Assembly (NCBI GenBank): GCA_030867875.1
Contig: JAOWCC010001751.1
Location: 27,086,369-27,150,368, forward strand
Length of the DNA stretch: 64,000 nucleotides
Reading direction: 5' to 3'
Source of the DNA: Actinernus sp. WN-2022
Lineage: Eukaryota; Cnidaria; Anthozoa; Actiniaria; Actinernidae
Positions 13,101 to 23,072 of the stretch are shown piece by piece. Each line of letters starts with the position of its first letter. Position 1 is the stretch's first letter. Made by a program: the position numbers and the translations under genes. The notes under the pieces are model-generated. The model made no database searches and was not told where the DNA came from. It saw nothing but the letters and a program-made list of their open reading frames with translations.

Positions 13101-14690
13101 GACTATAGCCTAACCTTACCTTACCTATGTTTTTATACGGTACATCAAATACAGGTTATTTAAACAATTTCTAAAGTTACTCGTTGTTTAATGGACTATA
13201 GCCAAACCTTACCTTACCTATGTTTTTATACGGTACATCAAATACAGGTTATTTAAACAATTTCTAAAGTTACTCGTTGTTTAATGGACTATAGCCAAAC
13301 CTTACCTTACCTATGTTTTTATACGGTACATCAAATACAGGTTATTTAAATAATTTCTAAAGTTACTCGTTGTTTAATGGACTATAGCCAAACCTTACCT
13401 TACCTATGTTTTTTATACGGTACATCAAATACAGGTTATTTAAACAATTTCTAATTAAAAGTTACTCGTTGTTTAATGGACTATAGCCAAACCTTACCTT
13501 ACCTATGTTTTTATACGGTACATCAAATACAGGTTATTTAAACAATTTCTAAAGTTACTCGTTGTTTAATGGACTATAGCCAAACCTTACCTTACCTATG
13601 TTTTTATACGGTACATCAAATACAGGTTATTTAAACAATTTCTAAAGTTACTCGTTGTTTAATGGACTATAGCCAAACCTTACCTTACCTATGTTTTTTA
13701 TACGGTACATCAAATACAGGTTATTTAAACAATTTCTAAAGTTACTCGTTGTTTAATGGACTATAGCCTAACCTTACCTTACCTATGTTTTTATACGGTA
13801 CATCAAATACAGGTTATTTAAACAATTTCTAAAGTTACTCGTTGTTTAATGGACTATAGCCAAACCTTACCTTACCTATGTTTTTATACGGTACATCAAA
13901 TACAGGTTATTTAAACAATTTCTAAAGTTACTCGTTGTTTAATGGACTATAGCCAAACCTTACCTTACCTATGTTTTTTATACGGTACATCAAATACAGG
14001 TTATTTAAACAATTTCTAAAGTTACTCGTTGTTAAATGGACTATAGCCAAACCTTACCTTACCTATGTTTTTATACGGTACATCAAATACAGGTTATTTA
14101 AACAATTTCTAAAGTTACTCGTTGTTTAATGGACTATAGCCAAACCTTACCTTACCTATGTTTTTTATACGGTACATCAAATACAGGTTATTTAAACAAT
14201 TTCTAAAGTTACTCGTTGTTAAATGGACTATAGCCAAACCTTACCTTACCTATGTTTTTATACGGTACATCAAATACAGGTTATTTAAACAATTTCTAAA
14301 GTTACTCGTTGTTTAATGGACTATAGCCTAACCTTACCTTACCTATGTTTTTATACGGTACATCAAATACAGGTTATTTAAACAATTTCTAAAGTTACTC
14401 GTTGTTTAATGGACTATAGCCAAACCTTACCTTACCTATGTTTTTTATACGGTACATCAAATACAGGTTATTTAAACAATTTCTAATTAAAAGTTACTCG
14501 TTGTTTAATGGACTATAGCCAAACCTTACCTTACCTATGTTTTTATACGGTACATCAAATACAGGTTATTTAAATAATTTCTAAAGTTACTCGTTGTTTA
14601 ATGGACTATAGCCAAACCTTACCTTACCTATGTTTTTTATACGGTACATCAAATACAGGTTATTTAAACAATTTCTAATTAAAAGTTACT
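7154..14690. repeat. Higher-order structure within the satellite (marker cassettes)
   Basis: Two rare monomer variants mark higher-order organisation. The insertion variant (AATTAAAAG) starts at 7154, 8841, 9501, 9693, 10539, 10731, 11389, 11581, 13453, 14485 and 14677, with a lone copy earlier at 3392. The AAATAATTT variant starts at 7241, 8081, 8928, 9588, 10626, 11476, 13348 and 14572, with one earlier at 6394. In four places the order is insertion, +87 bp AAATAATTT, +105 bp insertion: 9501/9588/9693, 10539/10626/10731, 11389/11476/11581 and 14485/14572/14677. Half-cassettes occur at 7154/7241, 8841/8928 and 13348/13453. Spacings between AAATAATTT markers are 847, 840, 847, 660, 1038, 850, 1872 and 1224 bp, close to whole numbers of monomers, with 9 the commonest. 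This fits segmental duplication by unequal exchange. Confidence 0.85.
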
Positions 14691-14728
14691 CGTTGTTTAA
14701 TGGACTATAGCCAAACCTTACCTTACCT

Positions 14729-15046
14729 ATGTTTTTTATACGGTACATCAAATACAGGTTATTTAAACAATTTCTAAAGTTACTCGTTGTTAAATGGACT
14801 ATAGCCAAACCTTACCTTACCTATGTTTTTATACGGTACATCAAATACAGGTTATTTAAACAATTTCTAAAGTTACTCGTTGTTAAATGGACTATAGCCA
14901 AACCTTACCTTACCTATGTTTTTATACGGTACATCAAATACAGGTTATTTAAACAATTTCTAAAGTTACTCGTTGTTAAATGGACTATAGCCAAACCTTA
15001 CCTTACCTATGTTTTTTATACGGTACATCAAATACAGGTTATTTAA
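14729..15046 (+). other. Open frame created by 93-bp satellite register
   Basis: This frame of 105 codons reads through more than three satellite monomers because the local copies are 93 bp (31 codons) and carry GTTAAATGG, which removes the TAA present in GTTTAATGG. The peptide is a 31-residue repeat containing FIRYIKYRLFKQFLKLLVVK. It is an arithmetic consequence of the monomer length. Neighbouring 94-bp or TTTAA units break the frame, and nothing suggests translation. I list it because it is the longest such run in the array and could be mistaken for a repeat protein. Confidence 0.7.
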
Positions 15047-15375
15047 ACAATTTCTAAAGTTACTCGTTGTTAAATGGACTATAGCCAAACCTTACCTTAC
15101 CTATGTTTTTATACGGTACATCAAATACAGGTTATTTAAACAATTTCTAAAGTTACTCGTTGTTTAATGGACTATAGCCAAACCTTACCTTACCTATGTT
15201 TTTATACGGTACATCAAATACAGGTTATTTAAACAATTTCTAAAGTTACTCGTTGTTTAATGGACTATAGCCAAACCTTACCTTACCTATGTTTTTATAC
15301 GGTACATCAAATACAGGTTATTTAAACAATTTCTAAAGTTACTCGTTGTTTAATGGACTATAGCCAAACCTTACC

Positions 15376-15537
15376 CCAACACCAAAACAGCAACTGAAAA
15401 CAAAAAAGAAAAAGAACCCCTTTCAGTGGTGTAGCTAGGGAAGATCCAAGGTCCCTATGGGGAGGTCCTAGGTCGTAAAACATACGTATAGCCTGAGAAT
15501 GAATTGAATCAAACAACGCCAAAACTATCTACAAAAC
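15376..15537. other. Short unassigned spacer after the satellite
   Basis: About 160 bp of single-copy-looking sequence separates the satellite end from the next mobile element. I see no gene or repeat in it. Confidence 0.5.
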
Positions 15538-15872
15538 CAGGAGCCCATTACCAGGAGCGTCCATCTCCCATACTATGTCTGTGAGTCAACGATGGCCGGA
15601 TTGAGCTATATTTAGAACAGATCTCACGGGAGTTCACGTGCCCACACTTTGGGAATCCAATCAAACCATAGTCAGGACAATGCAGCGTTAGTAAAATCAC
15701 CTCAAAGAACAATAGATCATTCTTAATCTCGATAATTACGCCAAGCATATGCACGATCGCAGCAGAGTCAGAAGGCAGTTACCCGGGAAACATGTTCTAA
15801 AAATAGCTAAAACCGGTCATACGTTGACTCACGGGTATAGTATATATGGATGCTCCTGGTAATGGGCTACTG
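15538..15872. mobile_element. MITE, family A, copy 1 (7-bp target duplication)
   Basis: The element begins CAGGAGCCCATTACCAGGAG and ends with its near inverse, GCTCCTGGTAATGGGCTACTG minus its first base, giving imperfect TIRs of about 25 bp. It is flanked by ACAAAAC at 15531-15537 and 15873-15879, a 7-bp direct repeat. A second copy lies at 58323-58711 with its own 7-bp duplication. The 335-bp length and lack of coding capacity make it a non-autonomous DNA element. CAG...CTG ends resemble hAT-type termini, but hAT usually makes 8-bp duplications, so I leave the superfamily open. Internal sequence shared with the other copy includes a motif related to ATCACAGACGTAGTATGGGA. Confidence 0.85.
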
Positions 15873-16250
15873 ACAAAACCTACCTCAGAATGCAAAAAAA
15901 AATATTTCAGCGAAACAATTTTTTTTTAAATTCCCAGATGACCATGTTGTTCTGTGCACCATAATACAAGAGATACACAACGAATTTAGAAACATCAGAC
16001 TACTGATCAATTCTGGTTTAGACAGTACTAGCTAGGATGTGCCTGCTAGTTCGGTGCCATCATAATTACAACAACGAGACAATGTTTAGCTGCTGACGAT
16101 ATCTGAATGAATTCTTGCAAGTTATATCCGAATATTATTGAAAACAGTATATCAGTATTTAGTTAAATACCACACAAGTGAATAGTTTTTTTCGCACGCT
16201 CTGATTGCCTACTCAATATAATTGTATATGTATATATATACATATATATA

Positions 16251-16404
16251 CAGTCAATGCCAAAAAGGTTGTCCAGCAGAACATAATATAATACTATAAT
16301 ATCCATTGTTTTGGGCTATTGTCTAGACCAAGACAATAGGCCAAAACAATGGATATTAAAGTATTATATTATGTTCTGCTGAACAACCTTTTTGGCATTG
16401 ACTG
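16251..16404. mobile_element. 154-bp near-perfect palindrome flanked by TA
   Basis: The left arm begins CAGTCAATGCCAAAAAGGTT and the right arm ends with its complement, AACCTTTTTGGCATTGACTG. The arms run about 75 bp and meet near TCTAGACC at the centre. The whole unit is flanked by TA in a TATATA-rich context. CAGT-type ends with TA on both sides fit a fold-back MITE of the Tc1/mariner kind (inference). The central part (CCATTGTTTTGGGCTATTG) resembles the inner ends of the inverted repeat at 18878-20745, so these elements may be related. Confidence 0.85.
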
Positions 16405-16414
16405 TATATACATA

Positions 16415-18172
16415 CAGCGAAGTGCAAAAACTTTGACCCCCCACACCTCAACTATATAACTATATCGGGTGCATTATGGGTAGGAGTAAAGTCATTAAAA
16501 TGCAACTACAGCCGATATCCGCGCGCGTTTGCAAATCGTTATAGCGAAGACTTATGCAGTTGATTTAAAGTTCAAGATTTCATCTAGAATACAACATTTT
16601 TACTCGGGACAGGCAGGACAGCTTAAATAAACCTGAGTATTTAAATGCACTCTATATATTTACTGTTAGATCGAATATTTGCAAAACAGAACATATCTCT
16701 GGTCGGCGGAAAGAGAACGAGAAATGATCATGCCGAAGTTTCAGGTTGGAAGCGTGAATTCAGAACTATTTGTGAAGCTGTTAGGAGATCTTCTGATGAC
16801 CTAAAATATCGAGATAATCCATGAAGAGGAGACATGATTACACCTGATCTGTGGGTTCAGGGCCAATATCAATTCGTTTGAAACTTTGACATTCTACAGT
16901 GTTGTCAGTGATTCTAGGGTTAGGGTAATAGGTTAAACTGAGAACGATGAAAAAATTCAGCTCGATATCAGCGCAGTTATTCCGTTCTCTGTCTTCTACT
17001 TCTGTGAAGACTGAACTGATCAGTGTTATTAGACTGATATAACGTATCAAAGAGCAGAATGACTGAAAGGATTCATATGTACTGACCGGAGCTGACCGAT
17101 TGAACAGACTGCACAAGAGCCTGTCTTATAGTTGGAAAACGTATCGACAAAGCAAAATAAACACTTATAGTGTAACGTAAGGAAACCTCTTACAGTTTGA
17201 ACATCGAATCGTTTTCTTAACTGCTGTGTGTAATGTTTAATTTTAGCTGATCCCGATGAGACGAAATTCACAATCTGCGAAAAAACTGCTGTTGTTTGGA
17301 GCTGCAATATAATTACAAAATGAAACTTCGAAAGTTAAATATTCAAACGTTTGTCGCGGCTCGTTATCTACGAAATTAGGCCCAATAAAGTGATGTTGTT
17401 AAATGGGACCACAGCTACTAACGTTTTTGGTTTAATGACGAAGCTATAATAAACAGTTTCGTCACAATTATGAGATTTAAATAGCATACAAAATACATTT
17501 TAAGAATGAAAGAAAACTGTGCAACAATAATATGAACATTCAGCGATGCGAATCCAAGAATTATCGAACGATAATCCCTCCGAACCTTGAATAAAACTGG
17601 ATAAGAGAATTTCAAGAGGAATAACTAAGAGTTTATTAGAATTTTTTAGAATCATTTAATACCATAAAATATGGTAATGATATGGGGTACGTTAATTTCT
17701 ATCCGTTTCTTAATCAAAATAATTAAATGTTTTATGAACCTGTTGTCAATAAATTTATGAAATTGTGTAAACCTTTAAGCTATTTTAATGTCTCCGCGAA
17801 ACAGTTTCAAAAATAGCGTTCAATTCTTGCTTCGCAGATGAAATTCGGCATTATAGTTCCGTCCGCGTTACGTTCTTCTGAACGTAAACATTAATTTATA
17901 ATATAAAATCAGGAAAAATATTTGTCTAAACAGTAAATAGAGAGTGCATTTACTTTACTTTAAACTTTCCTGCCTGTTCCGAGTAAAAGTGTTTTATTCT
18001 AGATAAATTCTTGAACTTTAAATCAACTACACAAGTCTTCGCTATGATGATTTGCAAACGCGCGCGGATATTTGGCTGTAGTTGAATTTTAATGAACTTA
18101 CTCCTACCCATAATGCACCCGATATAGTTATATAGTTGAGGTGCGGGAGGTCAAAGTTTTTGCACTTCGCTG
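16415..18172. mobile_element. 1.76-kb DNA element with ~265-bp terminal inverted repeats
   Basis: It starts CAGCGAAGTGCAAAAACTTT and ends AAAGTTTTTGCACTTCGCTG, flanked by TA on both sides. The two arms (16415 to about 16681 and about 17915 to 18172) stay alignable along their length, including the shared stretches AACTATATAACTATATCGGG, the GCGCGCG motif and a TTTACTGTTTAGA-like inner end. The interior of about 1.2 kb has only short scattered frames on the minus strand (for example 16838-17116 and 17047-17307) with no transposase motif I can identify. I read it as a non-autonomous, long-TIR element using TA sites, Tc1/mariner-like by its ends. It abuts the palindrome at 16251-16404 with only 10 bp between. 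Confidence 0.85.
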
Positions 18173-18186
18173 TATATATGTATATA

Positions 18187-18211
18187 ATATTATATATATA
18201 TATATATATAT
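18187..18211. repeat. TA microsatellite
   Basis: An (AT)n run just right of the 1.76-kb element. TA-rich DNA is the preferred target of the TA-inserting elements clustered here. Confidence 0.7.
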
Positions 18212-18432
18212 TGTTTAGTAATGTTGACCCATTTATATGTAAAAGATTTTAGGCCACTTTATTTATGAATCCTTTGATCGGCGAAACGTCCTACTCTCAC
18301 GTTTAGCAGTATGATATATTTTTTCTCTTTTTCACACATCTATAATATTTGTAAGCAATACCATTTATGTATATGGAATGCAAATAAAGATTGTATATAC
18401 ACCCGATCAAAAAAATACTGACACTCCAGAAT

Positions 18433-18499
18433 GATGAAGCACGTTAACACAAAAACAGTCTTAGACAAGAAGCCGCCTTTCGTGTTAACATGCTTCATC
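18433..18499. repeat. Short hairpin repeat, copy 1
   Basis: GATGAAGCACGTTAACACAA is matched on the other side by TTCGTGTTAACATGCTTCATC minus its first base, giving about 20-bp arms around a ~25-bp loop. A related hairpin lies at 18813-18871. Both share ACGTTAACAC and GTGTTAACATGCT, so they are two copies of a small fold-back sequence about 380 bp apart in the same orientation. Confidence 0.7.
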
Positions 18500-18812
18500 T
18501 TGTTTGCGTGTTCACTTTAAGAGGTAAAAACGCGCTTTCCAGTGTTTTATTTTAGAGCAAATGCCACTATCTGAGTTCATATAGTTTCTGGCCTCTCGAT
18601 CCTTTGTCTCAGATCTATCCCATAATTTCTTTATTTGAGAGCTCGAGGTTAGTGTTAGGTTAGAAAAACGCAATTTTCTGGGTATTTCTACTCCAAATAC
18701 GTCAAAATTTCATCAATTACAGGAAGAGAACGTTATATTGCTGTGTAGTGCATCGAAATCCATTAAAAGCTCGAGAAATGGCGCCACTTTGAAATTTAGG
18801 TTACACAAGTTG

Positions 18813-18871
18813 AGGCACGTTAACACAAAAAGAGCCTTTGACACGAAGACTCCTTTTGTGTTAACATGCTA
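18813..18871. repeat. Short hairpin repeat, copy 2
   Basis: GGCACGTTAACACAAAA pairs with TTTTGTGTTAACATGCT around a loop containing GAGCCTTTGACACG. It is related to the hairpin at 18433-18499 and ends 6 bp before the large inverted repeat that starts at 18878. Confidence 0.65.
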
Positions 18872-19230
18872 CATAAATTTAGAAATATTGATGCGTGAAA
18901 CGTGATGCCGACCCCCCTGTGCCACCCTCTATATTTAACAATTATTCCCCGAAGTGTCAGTTACCAGTGGTAGACAGCTTACCGAGCCGCGACTAGATAA
19001 ATATCCACCGCTACTAGACTGGCCGAACTGAGGGGAATAATTGTTTTAGTATATATACCACACAAGTAAAATAGCCAACCTCAAATTATTTTAAAAGGTC
19101 CAAAAAGCCATTAACAAGTGAATTTCTTCGAACGAAAACAGTGACTAGAATATATACACCCGAATATATACACCCATTGTTTCCCTATTGTTTCAGGCTC
19201 TAAAACAATGAATATCGATATATACATATA

Positions 19231-20373
19231 CAGTCGTTGCCGTTAAGGTTGTCCTAGACATATGCACATATGGATTTATAGTCTTCGTTCAGTTCGCACC
19301 TTTTACACAAAGAACTGTAATCAGCCGTGAACGCGCCCTTTGTATTTCGTAACAAAGAGCCACGGTGGTCTAATGGTTAACGCTCTTGCTTTCCAGTTCG
19401 AAGCCCCGAGTTCAAGTCTTTTCATTTCTTTTTCCCCTTTTATTGTGACTGCATTCCCTTAAAAGCTTTTATTTCAAACGTAACTACAAGAACGGAGTTC
19501 TTTTTAACCTTTGAAATGCCTAGGACACCTATAATCCACATATATTTTATTAAGGGATGTTCGAACATTTCTTTTGCAAAAGCTTCGACTACCGCAGAGA
19601 ATGTAGTATTTTGAACATCGACATCGTCCATGGCGAAGCTTCAAAAGTTTGTGATCGTTTGTCAAACACTCGTAAACCTTACGCCGAGTACACGGCTTTA
19701 ATTACATGTGCGTTCTCTTCCTTCACAAAGAAAAAAGCTTCGTCAACTTATGCAAGCATTACTATGGGTTTCAAAGAGAACTCTGCATGGACTATTTCTG
19801 GACTGCTGGGTATTTTCAAAACTGTCTCCGTGTCTCGCGGCCGATGTTTTCGAAATCTCGGGGGGGGAAATGATGAGGTCGCTCGCTCAGTCTGCCTAAG
19901 TTCAGAAAATCAGTACGAATGAAATTCATAACACTTGCCAAAATCGCTTCCTACTTCTAATAAACAAAAATATAATACTTTGTATCTAGTATTTTCAAAA
20001 CTGTTTCTGGTATATACATGTAAGCCCGGCACATTGTAAAAAAAATTACGCCTATTCAAGCCCACAACCATCAACAGAATCGCTACACCGTTCTAAACGA
20101 AAATAGCGTAATTTGGGCGTACTGACAGTCAGTGCTGGTATAATTACCTAATTAGAAAGTCTGGAAAAATTGAGACCGTTTCAGGATGACAGTATTATTT
20201 TAGCTACAGCGTCCGTTCTTATCCAGTGTCAAAAAAGAAACTGAAAAAATAAACACACATGTATAAAAAGAACAAAAAAACAAGGGGGAAAAAACAAGAA
20301 AAAACAAAAACAAGAGGGAAAAAGATACAATGCCGATATGTGGATATGTCTAGGACAACATTAACGGCAACGA

Positions 20374-20376
<3 letters not shown>
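19231..20376. mobile_element. Inner TA-flanked element with ~45-bp TIRs
   Basis: It starts CAGTCGTTGCCGTTAAGGTT and ends AACATTAACGGCAACGACTG, with TA on both sides (19229-19230 and 20377-20378). TIRs continue through GTCCTAGACATATG on the left and CATATCC/GACATATCC-like sequence on the right. Length is 1146 bp. It holds a tRNA-like segment at 19361-19424 and an unrecognised frame at 19557-19922, but no DDE transposase. The ends resemble those of the palindrome at 16251-16404 (CAGTC..TGCC..AAGGTTGTCC), so both may be moved by one Tc1/mariner-like enzyme encoded elsewhere (inference). Confidence 0.8.
19361..19424 (+). repeat. tRNA-like segment (pol III A/B-box remnant)
   Basis: CACGGTGGTCTAATGGTTA reads as a tRNA D-arm/A-box and CGAGTTCAAGTC as a T-arm/B-box about 35 bp later. 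I could not form a good anticodon stem or pair the acceptor ends, so this is not a functional tRNA gene. It is most likely the head of a SINE or a tRNA pseudogene carried inside the inner TA-flanked element. Confidence 0.5.

Positions 20377-20406
<30 letters not shown>
20377..20406. repeat. TA microsatellite
   Basis: A run of (TA)n lies between the inner transposon and the right arm of the outer inverted repeat. Confidence 0.75.
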
Positions 20407-20407
<1 letters not shown>

Positions 20408-20745
20408 ATTGTTTTAGAGCCTGAAACAATAGGGAAACAATGGGTGTATACATGTATATTCGGGTGTATATATTCTAGTCACTGTTTTCGGTCGAAGAAA
20501 TTCACTTGTTAATGGCTTTTTGGACCTTTTAAAATAATTTGAGGTTGGCTATTTTACTTGTGTGGTATATATACTAAAACAATTATTCCCCTCAGTTCGG
20601 CCAGTCTAGTAGCGGTGGATATTTATCTAGTCGCGGCTCGGTAAGCTGTCTACCACTGGTAACCGACACTTCGGGGAATAATTGTTAAATATAGAGGGTG
20701 GCACAGGGGGGTCGGCATCACGTTTCACGCATCAATATTTCTAAA

Positions 20746-23072
20746 ATTCACGCGTCACGTATAATTTTGAGGCACATTCACGAATTCGCAATTCACGAAT
20801 CACGCTCTAAATTTTGTTATTTTCATGTATCACGCACTTATTTTAGCCCCAATCACGCGTAACCCTGTGCCACCCTCAATATATAATGATGATATTTTAT
20901 GGATTAGTTAAGTTACACTCCTGAGGAGCTTAGGCCTAAAAATATATTACATGCAGGAAGTCGTCTGAGAATGTGAATAAACGTCAGGGGGGCGGTGACT
21001 TCAAGGCATTTTCATGATCAGAAAACTGTCGAGTTTGATGATTGTATGAATTTAGTAGTCAAAGTAAAAAGAAAGTAAAATGAGTGTCGGTAAAGAGTAG
21101 CATTTTAGTTGCATTTATGGGTTAAATTAAGTGAAAAGGTTGTGATTGGCGATCAGTTTCATTTTTCTGCTGACAATTTATCGAGAAAGATTATGTCTAT
21201 GAAACTCTAAGACAACTGCTGAAAAGGCCGCACAATATAAATTATAACTGAAACGTACCTAAAATATCTATGAAGCCAAAACAAATTGTGCCGACTGTAT
21301 TTCTTTGTGTTAAACCTTCTGACACAACTGAGAATTCTTAACAAAGGTTAAAAACAGTTTCCCAACAATATCATTTAAATAAAACAAGCCATTCCTAAAC
21401 GGGCCTTTGCCATTATATCAGTGTAAAAGTGAGTAAAGCGAGTACAAAATCCAAGAGTGTAACAAAGGATGCATCGATCACTACTTTTTGGTAACAAGTA
21501 CAAACCTGAAGTCTGTCGACGACCATCTCGATGAAGCCGGCGAAAGATGTGTTGGGGCTTTCGAACAGAGGCGAACTTTAAACATTCGTGTTCAAATAAT
21601 TCTCATGGAAAAAAAACCCAGATAGGACACGAATGATATGAATTAAGATTAAACGGACGATTTAGAAGACAACATCTCGAATCAACGCATTAAACGTAGT
21701 GATTGACGTGAACCGCTAAGGTTTAGTCATGCCCTGTTTGCATCCTTTACTGAAATATCTATCTGATAAAAGTGCCGCTTATATTGGTTATCCAGCAAAG
21801 CACGTAATAAATTAATATCGCGAAGCGTGCAGCGTGTCGAGTGGTTCATGCAGCCTCTCAGGAAACAACGAAGGTTATTTATTTTTGATCATCTTGTTAT
21901 CGACATTAAACTAAAAAGCAATATTAAACAAGGTTGGTCACTTTAAGTATTGCAAAGTTTCGAAGACTTATGGTTAGCGTTTCTGTGAATATATTCAACC
22001 TTTGTGCTAATGGAAAAAATAATTGATTCTAAAGCTTTTCTGTCGTGAACTAATCATAATAATTTTTGTCAAAGATAGCCCGACAAAATAATTGCGTATC
22101 GGTGTTAGAAAAACCACGCATCACACATCTGTTATATGGCTGAATCACGTAATGTCAAACATAGCAAATAGTGAAGATTGTATCATTAGAGCTAACTTTG
22201 ACAGCTCTTTTCCAGTTCGTTCTTCCGCATTAACCAAAACTTGAGTTTCGCTCAAGAGGAGCGTTACCAACTACAGCTTGTGATAAGAGATCAGTTTTAC
22301 TGAAGCCGACAATTTCCCTTCGGCGACGACTGACAATGCGGAATATAACCTTACAAGATATGTGAGATATGTGGAGCCAAATTGCCAAACCAAAATTTGT
22401 GGATTAAACGTCTTTGTTTGAAATCCTCTTTCAACCAAGTAAAAACAGGAATAGCGTTAGAATTGAACATGTCCTATTTATCAAGGGGTTTCCATCAACT
22501 CGTACAAAAGACCGGAATCAGTAACGTTTTCCTTCCGACTGGACACAGTTAAGTTTCCTTGGCTCTATTAAAAAGCGATGAAGCGAGCATTTTCGGCTTT
22601 CGCAGACAAAACCCTAAGGCAAAGTTCATTAACATGTTGCTATGTTGTTACTTTAATTGAGGATGCTTTCCATTAAATTAACAGGTTTTTCCCCACAGAT
22701 CCGTCAGTCTCAAATCTTCTTGTGAGTCACTTTCTCAACTAGTACGAATTAACGGGATCGTCAACATCAGTTAATGCAAAGTTCGCTTTCTTTAAAGGAG
22801 CTTACCGGTTCGTCTTAAAATATTGTAATATTTTAGGTCATAGCCTGTAATATAAACGAATGATTGAAATAAGAAGCTTATTCAAGTACTTTTGTCACAT
22901 CTTTGAATCCCTCCCCCCATACAAACAGTATCCGTTTTGAACTGATGTAATCTGACAGCCAGTGTGCTTCCCTCCCCTCCATATATTCCGGTGGCCGGTG
23001 AAAAGAAAAAGTCATTTTTGTGTGATAACGTTATCAAGGGTTTAAACAAATAAAAAGGTGTTTATTTAATTT
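20746..23072. other. Unassigned DNA
   Basis: About 2.3 kb of AT-rich sequence. No long frame, reverse transcriptase or transposase motif, and no tandem repeat stands out beyond the 'tcacg'-rich tail near 20745-20875. An undetected host exon or regulatory DNA cannot be excluded. Confidence 0.4.

Larger units (their letters stand above)
1662..15375. repeat. Satellite array, 93/94-bp monomer, about 130 copies
   Basis: The same unit repeats head to tail throughout, with one interruption at 3818-5233. Each unit starts TATGTTTTTATACGGTACAT, passes through AGGTTATTTAAACAATTTC and GTTTAATGGACTATAGCC, and ends AACCTTACCTTACC. Length is 93 bp when the T tract has five T and 94 bp when it has six. Frequent variants are GCCTAACC/GCCAAACC, GTTTAATGG/GTTAAATGG, TTTAAACAA/TTTAAATAA and a 5-bp insertion giving CTAATTAAAAG. 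The first unit carries ACCCG where later ones have ACTCG, and one unit near 2050 has lost a base (CATCAATACAGG). Excluding the insertion there are about 12.3 kb, roughly 130 units. Adjacent monomers look nearly identical, which suggests recent homogenisation. The array ends abruptly at 15375 inside the CCTTACC motif. I do not recognise the family. It is not a telomeric or rDNA repeat. Confidence 0.97.
18878..20745. mobile_element. Outer composite element: ~340-bp inverted repeats around an inner transposon
   Basis: The left arm (18878 to about 19215) and right arm (about 20401 to 20745) are reverse complements with few differences. They share TTTAGAAATATTGATGCGTG at the outer edge, CCGACCCCCCTGTGCCACCC, CTAGTAGCGGTGGATATTTA on the right strand, and CCTATTGTTTCAGGCTCTAA at the inner edge. 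The arms enclose the TA-flanked element at 19231-20376. This looks like a palindromic fold-back element whose AT-rich centre took an insertion, or a long-TIR element. No transposase is visible. The text just outside the right arm (about 20745-20875) carries many 'tcacg(a/c)atcacg' phrases, a low-complexity degenerate repeat. Confidence 0.85.

Noticed and set aside
1662..15375. CRISPR-like array because of regular repeats
   Set aside because: The whole 93/94-bp unit is repeated with no unique spacers, and the surrounding DNA is clearly eukaryotic. It is a satellite.
1662..15375. Telomeric or subtelomeric simple repeat because of CCTTACCTTACC
   Set aside because: The motif is only the end of a longer unit and is not TTAGGG-like. 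No run of it alone exists.
19557..19922. 121-codon gene
   Set aside because: It lies wholly inside the inner TIR element and has no recognisable domain. It is likely a chance frame.
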